Shown: positions 1 to 5,423 of the stretch, in pieces | Position numbering within the stretch: position 1 is the first letter of the stretch | How the letters are laid out: every line of letters starts with the position of its first letter | Source: Leptospirillum sp. | GTDB taxonomy: Bacteria; Nitrospirota; Leptospirillia; Leptospirillales; Leptospirillaceae | DNA: 7,997 nt | Assembly (NCBI GenBank): GCA_027346125.1 | Contig: DAIEST010000008.1 | Coordinates: 1 to 7,997, forward strand | Direction: 5' to 3' | Notes under the pieces: generated by a model | What the model saw: the letters and a program-made list of their open reading frames with translations, nothing else | Told to the model about the DNA's origin: nothing | Databases searched by the model: none | Program-made: the position numbers and the translations under genes

Positions 1-837
1 ACTCCGGCTCTTGGGGGGGCGATTCTCGAGATCGACGACCGGGCGCATCATTTCCATCTGACCAATACGATGACCCGGCAATTTGAAGCCTATCACGCCC
101 GGGTTGCGGGGAGTCCGGATGATTCTCCGCACGAAACCGGGGTGATTCCGTCTATCCACGACCGGGCTGCGGGTGACATTTCCCATGAAGACATTGTTTA
201 TGATCCGCGTCCGCGCCGTTCTTTTTCGGACGGAATTGTTTCCGCTTCCGTCACGGGGGACGATCTGGACAGGGGAAGGGATCTGGCGGGCGATCTCTCG
301 GGTCTTTCGTTTTCTGTCCTGTCGGCATCTTCCGAAGGATTGGACCTTCAGGCCGTTTTTCAATTGGCGAATGCCCAGCTGCAAATCAGCAAGAGTTTCC
401 GGTTCGACGACCGGGAATTTGTCGTCCGGTATCGCCTGTCCCGACCGGATGGCCTGCCTTTTCCCGAAGAATGCGGGAATCTTTTCTGGGTGACCGAGGT
501 TCCGTTGACACTCCTGGCGGGAGAAGGAGAAGGGCGTTGTCTGAAAATGACGGGGGACGGAGGGGGGCCGCTTTTTTGGGGTCAGCCGTCGGACTACGAA
601 TGCGTGAGGGGGTACAGCGGCAGCGACGACTGGTCCAAGACGAGGTTTTCCATTCTGGGATCCCGTCCTTTCCGGCTTGTCTCGAGACCGGTTCATACAG
701 CTTCGCTTTCGGAAAAAGGGATTGAGAAAACATACCAGGGAACAGTTTTTTTCCATCTTTTTCCGATCTCTTCTCTGGCGGGAGAAGGGGTGACCATTAC
801 CGTGTCCTTTTCTGGCGCGGTCGGGGAGGGGGAGTAA
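1..837 (+). CDS. GH57 4-alpha-glucanotransferase/alpha-amylase, C-terminal part (5' end outside window)
   Basis: The frame is open from base 1 to the TAA at 835-837, giving 278 residues without a start, so the gene begins upstream. The fragment opens with GGAILEIDDR (residues 5-14) followed by FHLTNTMTRQFEAYH, a signature of the beta-sandwich domain that ends GH57 4-alpha-glucanotransferases and amylases (Pfam AmyA-gluTrfs_C, from memory). A second signature, SLSEKGIEKTYQG (residues 235-247), lies near the end and again matches that family. The catalytic (beta/alpha)7 barrel with its Glu and Asp is not in the window, so transferase and hydrolase cannot be told apart. In this family the enzyme remodels maltodextrins by cutting and transferring alpha-1,4 glucan segments, probably in the cytoplasm. 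No signal peptide can be assessed. Its stop overlaps the start of the GalT-like gene (TAATG), placing it in the same operon. An internal ATG at 70 falls inside the conserved motif and is not the real start. Confidence 0.85.
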   Translation, partial: TPALGGAILEIDDRAHHFHLTNTMTRQFEAYHARVAGSPDDSPHETGVIPSIHDRAAGDISHEDIVYDPRPRRSFSDGIVSASVTGDDLDRGRDLAGDLSGLSFSVLSASSEGLDLQAVFQLANAQLQISKSFRFDDREFVVRYRLSRPDGLPFPEECGNLFWVTEVPLTLLAGEGEGRCLKMTGDGGGPLFWGQPSDYECVRGYSGSDDWSKTRFSILGSRPFRLVSRPVHTASLSEKGIEKTYQGTVFFHLFPISSLAGEGVTITVSFSGAVGEGE

Positions 838-1841
838 TGCCGGAATTTCGGAAGGATCCTGTCATTGGCAGATGGGTCATCATTGCAACGTCCAGGGGTT
901 TGAGACCGTCCGATTATGCGGTGGAGAAGGTCGAATACCTTTATCAGGTCTGTCCGCTCTGTCCGGGACAGGAAGAGAAGACCCCTCCGGAAGTCCTGTC
1001 CTATCGCACTCCCGGAACGCTGCCCAATACGATGGGCTGGAACCTCAGAGTGGTGCCGAACAAGTTTCCGGCCCTTCAGGTGGAAGGAGAACTGGACCGG
1101 GAAGGGGTTGGCCTTTACGACCGGATGAACGGAGTCGGGGCTCACGAAGTCGTGATCGAAACGCCGGAGCACCGGAAGACACTGGCCCAATTCAGCGAAA
1201 AGCAGCTGGAGGACGTTTTGTGGGCCTACCGGGATCGCATTCTGGATCTGAAAAAGGACAGCCGGTTCCGGTACGTCATGATCTTCAAGAACTATGGAGA
1301 AGCCGCCGGGGCGTCTCTGGAACACAGCCACAGCCAGCTGATTGCCCTCCCGATCGTTCCGACTGCCGTGGTGGAAGAACTGGTCGGCGCCAAAAGCCAC
1401 TATGAAGAAAAAGAGCGATGTATCTTCTGCGACATCCTTCGCCAGGAACTTTCCGACGGGTCCAGGATTGTGGATGAAAATCAGGAGTTTCTCGCGATTA
1501 CGCCGTTTGCGCCGAAATTTCCGTTTGAGGTCTGGATTCTTCCCAAAAAACATTCTTCCCGGTTCGAGGAAGGCCAGAAGGCCCAGTTCGAGGCTCTTTC
1601 CAGAATTTTCCTGAATGTGCTGGGGCGTCTGAACAAGGCGTTGCAAAATCCGCCCTACAATTTCATATTGCATACATCGCCTTTGCACGAAGGGACGGAC
1701 GAATACTATCACTGGCATTTTGAAATCATGCCGACATTGACGCGGGTGGCCGGTTTCGAATGGGGAACGGGGTTTTACATCAATCCGACTCCCCCGGAAG
1801 AAGCGGCCCGTTTTCTGAGAGAGCTCGACTTGTCGGAATGA
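837..1841 (+). CDS. galT: GalT-like sugar-1-phosphate nucleotidyltransferase (HIT superfamily)
   Basis: The 334-residue protein has the two-half HIT fold of galactose-1-phosphate uridylyltransferase. The first half carries a CPLC pair (C39, C42), H112 in TPEHRKTL, and H163-S-H165-S-Q167. By alignment with E. coli GalT, H165 is the nucleophile that takes the nucleotidyl group, and C39/C42/H112/H163 form the structural zinc site. Gln after the second His is typical of transferases rather than HIT hydrolases, which have His there. The second half has CIFC (near 195-198), a second H-x-H in YYHWHFEIMP and the ending FEWGTGFYINPTPPEEAA, common in bacterial and archaeal GalT-like proteins. The HSHSQ form is also seen in plant ADP-glucose phosphorylase, so the substrate may be UDP- or ADP-sugar. 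The start ATG overlaps the previous stop (TAATG), with a purine-rich Shine-Dalgarno at 823-834, supporting translational coupling. The fold is near certain; the galT symbol is the default family name, not proof of galactose use. Confidence 0.88.
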   Translation: MPEFRKDPVIGRWVIIATSRGLRPSDYAVEKVEYLYQVCPLCPGQEEKTPPEVLSYRTPGTLPNTMGWNLRVVPNKFPALQVEGELDREGVGLYDRMNGVGAHEVVIETPEHRKTLAQFSEKQLEDVLWAYRDRILDLKKDSRFRYVMIFKNYGEAAGASLEHSHSQLIALPIVPTAVVEELVGAKSHYEEKERCIFCDILRQELSDGSRIVDENQEFLAITPFAPKFPFEVWILPKKHSSRFEEGQKAQFEALSRIFLNVLGRLNKALQNPPYNFILHTSPLHEGTDEYYHWHFEIMPTLTRVAGFEWGTGFYINPTPPEEAARFLRELDLSE

Positions 1842-1883
1842 GGGGTGCGACCACGATGACAGCCAAGAAAGGAGAGTGACGGC

Positions 1884-3269
1884 ATGAGTGAGCAGACAAT
1901 GACGAAACCGGACTGGCGGGAAGGATATCGGCTTGTTGCGGATTTTTCCCGGGCAGAGCCGTCCATTACGGATCTTGACCGGTTCCGTTCCCAGTTTCTG
2001 ACCCGCGCCGTACGGGATCTGGTGTTTCATGACGATCCCGGTGTCCGAAGACAGGCGTTCGGACTGATCCGGTCGGCGTTCGGGCTGTCGGGAGCCTACT
2101 CCGCCTCCATCGAGCCCCTCTACCGGGCCATCGGAAGCGGAACGGAAAAAGGGTTCACGGTTCCGGCCATCAATATCCGGGGGCTCACTTACGAAACGGC
2201 CAGGGCCGTCTTCCGGGCGATCCGTTCACTGAAAGCCGGTCCGGTCATTTTCGAACTGGCGAAGTCGGAAATCGGGTACAGCGAACAAAGGCCGATGGAG
2301 TACGCCGGATTGATCATGGCGGCGGCGGTGCGGGAGGAGGTCCGGGGCCCGGTATTCATCCAGGGCGACCATTACCAGGTGAACGCTGTACGGTTCGGCA
2401 CATCTCCCGAACAGGAGATCGAGGATCTGAAAAAACTGATCCAGGAGTCGATCGATGCCGGTTACAGGAATATCGATATCGATGCATCGACCCTGGTGAC
2501 GCTCGAACCTTCCGATCTCAGGGAACAGCAGCGCTTCAACGGCCAGGTTACGGCTCAGCTGACCCATTTCATCCGCCAGATCTCGATCGGACCCCAAGGA
2601 GGAAAATCCGTTCCGATTTCGGTGGGGGGGGAGATCGGGGAGGTGGGGAAAGAGAATTCGACTCCGGAGGAACTGGAATCGTTCATGTCGGTTTACCGTG
2701 AACATCTGGATCGTTCGGGAACGCGCGATGTCGGAATTTCCAAAATCAGCGTCCAGACGGGAACGTCTCATGGCGGAGTGCCGCTTGCCGACGGCTCGAT
2801 CAAGAAGGTTGCTCTCGATTTTAAAGCGCTGGAAGCCCTGTCACGGCTCGCCCGGGAGAAATACGGGATGGGCGGAGCCGTCCAGCATGGAGCTTCGACT
2901 CTTCCGGAAGAAATGTTCGACCATTTTCCCCGGGTTGGAACGCTTGAAATCCATCTTGCCACCGGGTTCCAGAACCTGATTCTGGACCATCCCCTTTTTC
3001 CGGAAGAGCTTTACCGGAAAGCGGTCGACTATCTGAAAGCGCATTATGCAAAAGAATGGAAGACGGGGGAGACGGAAGAACAGTTCATCTACAAAAACCG
3101 GAAAAGAATGTTCGGTCCTTTCAAGAAAGAGCTGTGCGAGCTTCCCCCGGAGACGATCCAGGGGATGATGAAGTCTCTGGAAGAACGTTTTGTCAAGATC
3201 TTCCGAAAGCTGGGGCTTGAAGGGACAGCTCCGGTCATGGAGCGTCATTTCCCGGTAGATGACCGATGA
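1884..3269 (+). CDS. divergent class II (zinc) aldolase-like protein
   Basis: The 461-residue protein resembles class II fructose/tagatose-bisphosphate aldolases over residues ~75-370. FTVPAINIRG (91-100) corresponds to the first barrel strand. QGDHYQVN gives D162-H163, matching the catalytic Asp and first zinc His. DIDAS (198-202) matches the usual DGS strand. GGEIGEVGKEN supplies E250, the metal/active-site Glu. GTSHGG gives H296 and QHGAS gives H335, the other two zinc His. The metal site therefore looks intact. In contrast, the strand that is N-x-D-T-D in true FBP aldolases reads EIHLATGFQN (355-364), losing the substrate-contacting Asn and Asp. About 75-90 extra residues precede the barrel and about 90 follow it, so it is longer than ordinary ~285-360-residue aldolases. 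Start: ATG 1884 with GGAGAG at 1871-1876; a 7-codon ORF (1856-1879) overlaps that site. Its last 4 nt overlap the branching-enzyme gene. It probably cleaves or forms a phosphosugar, but the substrate is unknown. Fold assignment is good, activity uncertain. Confidence 0.82.
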   Translation: MSEQTMTKPDWREGYRLVADFSRAEPSITDLDRFRSQFLTRAVRDLVFHDDPGVRRQAFGLIRSAFGLSGAYSASIEPLYRAIGSGTEKGFTVPAINIRGLTYETARAVFRAIRSLKAGPVIFELAKSEIGYSEQRPMEYAGLIMAAAVREEVRGPVFIQGDHYQVNAVRFGTSPEQEIEDLKKLIQESIDAGYRNIDIDASTLVTLEPSDLREQQRFNGQVTAQLTHFIRQISIGPQGGKSVPISVGGEIGEVGKENSTPEELESFMSVYREHLDRSGTRDVGISKISVQTGTSHGGVPLADGSIKKVALDFKALEALSRLAREKYGMGGAVQHGASTLPEEMFDHFPRVGTLEIHLATGFQNLILDHPLFPEELYRKAVDYLKAHYAKEWKTGETEEQFIYKNRKRMFGPFKKELCELPPETIQGMMKSLEERFVKIFRKLGLEGTAPVMERHFPVDDR

Positions 3270-4855
3270 GCGGGCAACCGTCTTCCCGGCTTCTCTGGGT
3301 TCTGCATGCCCACCTGCCCTACGTCCGCCACCCCGAGCATCCGGTCTTTCTGGAGGAGAACTGGTTTTTCGAAGGAATGCTGGAGACATACCTCCCCCTT
3401 TCCATGGTTTTCGACCGGTTGACGGGGGAGGGAGTTCCCTGGAAACTGACGATGACCCTTTCCCCAAGCCTTGTTTCGATGATGACGGATCCCCTTTTGT
3501 CGGAACGTTTTTCCCGCCGGCTGGATCTTTTGTGCGAGCTCTCCGCCCGGGAGTGCGACCGGACACGGGGAACGGAATGGTCGGATGTCGCGGAGTTTTA
3601 CCGGGATCGGTTCGAAACATTGAAATGGTATTGGCAGGAGGATCTTCATCGGGATCTTTGCGGGAGACTCCGTATCCATATGGAGTCGGGCCGTCTCGAC
3701 GGCATCACCTGCGGGGCGACTCATGGGTATCTTCCGCTTCTTGCGGTTGTTCCGGAAACGGTCCAAGTCCAGGTGGAAGTGGGCGTCAGGACGTTCGACC
3801 GTGTGTTCGGTTCCCCTCCCAAGGGGATCTGGATCCCGGAATGTGCCTATTTTGAAGGTCTCGATGCTGTTCTTGCCAGAAACGGACTCTCGTTCTTTTT
3901 TCTGGAGTCGCATGGGTTGCTCTATGCGGATCCCTCGCCTCCGGGGGGTGTCTATGCCCCTCTCCGGACACCGGCCGGCCTTCTGGCCTATGCCCGGGAT
4001 CCGGACTCCTCCAAGCAGATCTGGAGCCAGGACGAGGGGTATCCCGGAGACTGGAACTATCGTGATTTCTATCGGGATATCGGTTACGACCTTCCTTACG
4101 AATACGTCCGTCCCTATCTTCACACCGATGGTCCGAGAGGAATGACCGGACTGAAGTATTACCGGATTACCGGCAAGACGGACAACAAGACGCGCTATGA
4201 ACCGGCAGTGGCGATGGGACAGGCCAGGACGCACGCGCGGGACTTCGTCCGCCGGAAGGAAGACCAGGCCAGGGCACTTGCCCCCGGAGGGGACTGGGTC
4301 CCGACGGTTGTCTGCCCTTTTGATGCCGAACTGTTCGGACACTGGTGGTTTGAGGGAGTTTCCTTTCTGGAGGGCCTGTTCCGGGAAGCCGCCGGGTCGC
4401 AAACCGTGAGCTTCACCAATCCGACATCGTTGGCGGCGGGAGAACACTGGGAATCGGAAGGTTCTCCCGAGCCTTCCTCCTGGGGGGTGAACGGTTACTA
4501 TGAAGTGTGGCTGAACGATTCGAACGACTGGGTGTGGCCGCTTCTTGTGGATGCCGGCCGCGAGATGGTCCGGTTGGCCGGTCAGGAACAGGGAGCCAAC
4601 GGAATCCGGAAGGAAATTCTCGACCAGATGTCCCGGGAACTTTTGCTGGCCCAGAGTTCGGACTGGCCTTTTCTCATGAAGATGGGAACTGCCGTCTCCT
4701 ATGCGGTGAGACGGGTCAAGGACCACCTCTTTCACTTTCGCGTTCTTCGCGACATGTTGACGTCTGGCCCGATCCGGCCTGAAGTTCTGGCAGAAGTCCA
4801 GAAACGGAGCCCTCTTTTTCCGGATTTGGACTTCCGGTCGTTCAAATCCCCCTAG
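3266..4855 (+). CDS. GH57 1,4-alpha-glucan branching enzyme
   Basis: At 529 residues this matches the length of compact bacterial GH57 branching enzymes such as Thermus TTHA1902. All five GH57 motifs are visible: HAHLPY (14-19), GATHGYLP (150-157), WIPECAYF with the nucleophile E192, PFDAELFGHWWFEG with the acid/base D353, and SSWGVNGYYEVWLN (404-417). The loop around EGYPGDWNYRDFYRDIGYD (257-275) is characteristic of the branching subfamily, and the helical C-terminal domain (DUF1957 type; LLLAQSSDWPFLM, 459-471) follows. The enzyme cuts an alpha-1,4 glucan and reattaches the segment through an alpha-1,6 bond, making glycogen branches in the cytoplasm. It is distinct from GlgB (GH13), so no glgB symbol is given. 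The ATG lies in ATGA, overlapping the aldolase stop by 4 nt, and no strong Shine-Dalgarno is close. Translation therefore probably depends on ribosomes finishing the upstream gene. Stop TAG 4853-4855. Confidence 0.92.
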   Translation: MSGQPSSRLLWVLHAHLPYVRHPEHPVFLEENWFFEGMLETYLPLSMVFDRLTGEGVPWKLTMTLSPSLVSMMTDPLLSERFSRRLDLLCELSARECDRTRGTEWSDVAEFYRDRFETLKWYWQEDLHRDLCGRLRIHMESGRLDGITCGATHGYLPLLAVVPETVQVQVEVGVRTFDRVFGSPPKGIWIPECAYFEGLDAVLARNGLSFFFLESHGLLYADPSPPGGVYAPLRTPAGLLAYARDPDSSKQIWSQDEGYPGDWNYRDFYRDIGYDLPYEYVRPYLHTDGPRGMTGLKYYRITGKTDNKTRYEPAVAMGQARTHARDFVRRKEDQARALAPGGDWVPTVVCPFDAELFGHWWFEGVSFLEGLFREAAGSQTVSFTNPTSLAAGEHWESEGSPEPSSWGVNGYYEVWLNDSNDWVWPLLVDAGREMVRLAGQEQGANGIRKEILDQMSRELLLAQSSDWPFLMKMGTAVSYAVRRVKDHLFHFRVLRDMLTSGPIRPEVLAEVQKRSPLFPDLDFRSFKSP

Positions 4856-4960
4856 CTGGTTGCATTCGGAGGTGTGACCGATTGCCTTGCCCCAGGATTC
4901 TTGCCGTTAAGGGAAATGTTGCCGGGGCCAGGGTTTCCTTTCCGGACCTCAAGGGGGGGC

Positions 4961-4984
4961 AGGCCCGATGATTCGTGCGGGCCT
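4961..4984 (+). terminator. GC-rich hairpin, possible end of the glucan operon
   Basis: AGGCCCG (4961-4967) and CGGGCCT (4978-4984) form a perfect 7-bp stem with a 10-nt loop, about 105 nt after the branching-enzyme stop. It is followed by CGCACTGTTT rather than a clean T-run, so it is not a canonical intrinsic terminator. It may instead protect an mRNA 3' end or belong to the structured region downstream. Confidence 0.25.
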
Positions 4985-5025
4985 CGCACTGTTTCCTGTG
5001 CAAAATAGGGAAGATGAGGATTCCT

Positions 5026-5159
5026 TCGCTGGACCGGGATCTCCATCGCTGAATGTCGATTGGCGTCCAGCGACAGTCCGGACGGTATTGTGGCCTTTCC
5101 GAAATACCGGGAGATGCCGGTGGATATTCAGACCGTCTTCCGTATAAAGAGCCGGACTG
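5026..5159 (+). ncRNA. candidate structured RNA or long leader element (unrecognised)
   Basis: Adjacent helices pack this 134-nt stretch. TCGCTGGAC (5026-5034) pairs perfectly with GTCCAGCGA (5065-5073), and inside it ATCG (5045-5048) pairs with CGAT (5057-5060). The very next base starts CAGTCCGG (5074-5081), which pairs perfectly with CCGGACTG (5152-5159). That closing helix encloses CGGTATT/AATACCG (5083-5089/5103-5109) and a weaker hairpin, CGGT/ACCG (5118-5121/5132-5135), extended by GGAG/TTCC (5110-5113/5138-5141). The layout is a hairpin stacked on a three-way junction. It matches no RNA family I recognise. Strand is assumed from the neighbouring genes, because inverted repeats fold on either strand. 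No strong promoter is seen just upstream, so it could be a 3' UTR product of the glucan operon, part of a leader for the efflux genes, or a chance cluster. Confidence 0.3.
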
Positions 5160-5182
5160 GATAATCTCATTCAGGCGCTCCG

Positions 5183-5202
5183 GCAATGTTCTGCAATGTT
5201 CT
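5183..5202. repeat. 10-bp perfect tandem repeat (two copies of GCAATGTTCT)
   Basis: GCAATGTTCT occurs at 5183-5192 and again immediately at 5193-5202, followed by TCT. CGGCAA at 5181-5186 is also the inverse of TTGCCG at 5215-5220. A 10-bp period places the copies on the same face of the helix, which suits a regulator binding direct repeats upstream of the efflux promoter. A slippage duplication is equally possible. Confidence 0.6.
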
Positions 5203-5253
5203 TCTAACGACCGGTTGCCGCCACGCGTCAGAATGCCGATTTCTTGTCTTGGA

Positions 5254-5310
5254 TGTCATTTTATTGACAATATGGCAAATATTGGGCAATTCAGTTCCAT
5301 GGATTGCCAT
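5254..5310 (+). promoter_or_regulatory. candidate efflux-operon promoter/operator with overlapping dyads
   Basis: A perfect TTGACA box lies at 5264-5269 in an AT-richer stretch 155 nt before the adaptor gene. At the expected 16-18-nt spacing the -10 candidates are weak (CAATTC at 5287-5292), as might be seen in an activated promoter. Three perfect inverted repeats overlap the box or follow it: TGTCA-N6-TGACA (5254-5269), CAATAT-N5-ATATTG (5268-5284) and ATGGCAA-N25-TTGCCAT (5272-5278/5304-5310). The first two share bases with the -35 box, where a repressor such as a TetR-type protein would act. No regulator gene is in the window, so the binder is unknown. Confidence 0.35.
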
Positions 5311-5398
5311 CTCGGGATGTCGGTAAATCACGGTTTTCCATTTGGGCATTTTTATTGCAAGACAAGGGAGTTACCGGATTCTTTTGGAGGCCACAGGA

Positions 5399-5422
5399 TT
5401 GAAGTGCAACAGGCTGGCGTGA
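5399..5422 (+). CDS. possible 7-codon leader peptide before the adaptor gene
   Basis: GGAGG at 5386-5390 is the only strong Shine-Dalgarno near the adaptor gene, but it is far from that gene's ATG (33 nt). It is 8 nt from a TTG at 5399 that opens a 7-codon frame (LKCNRLA, first residue Met if used), ending with TGA at 5420-5422, one base before the adaptor ATG at 5424. This would deliver terminating ribosomes to the adaptor start. TTG is a weak start codon and the frame is tiny, so chance is a real alternative. Confidence 0.15.
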   Translation: MKCNRLA

Positions 5423-5423
5423 A

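Larger units (their letters stand above)
4856..5423. other. 568-nt intergenic region rich in inverted repeats, no convincing protein gene
   Basis: This gap separates the glucan operon from the efflux genes. Reading in order: a purine/pyrimidine imperfect stem (4909-4916 with 4934-4941), a GC-rich hairpin (4961-4984), two small stems (4986-5001; 5009-5024), the dense helix cluster 5026-5159, a 10-bp tandem repeat (5183-5202), and an AT-richer stretch from about 5240 to 5360 carrying a TTGACA box and overlapping dyads. A short ORF-like frame at 5053-5439 exists but has no recognisable domain, no good start signal, and runs through the hairpins and into the next gene. I see no tRNA, rRNA, insertion sequence or CRISPR repeat here. 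Confidence 0.7.

Noticed and set aside
823..834. G-rich run as a possible G-quadruplex or sequencing-error site
   Set aside because: Both flanking frames are intact, and the run is explained as coding sequence plus the Shine-Dalgarno of the next gene.
1856..1879. Seven-codon ORF (MTAKKGE) overlapping the aldolase ribosome binding site
   Set aside because: It has no Shine-Dalgarno of its own and most likely arises by chance from the purine-rich site.
693..2030. Long antisense open frame (445 codons) opposite the GalT-like gene
   Set aside because: It covers a gene with clear catalytic motifs, lacks any recognisable domain, and is rich in Arg/Pro/His as expected from reading the complement of a GC-biased gene.
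3245..4735. Long antisense open frame (496 codons) opposite the branching enzyme
   Set aside because: The + strand frame carries all five GH57 motifs; the antisense product has no coherent hydrophobic core or known motif.
5121..5148. TGGATA-N16-TATAAA promoter-like pair
   Set aside because: The -35 box matches poorly, and both boxes lie within the region that forms the closing helix and inner hairpin; sequence alone does not support a promoter over the TTGACA site downstream.
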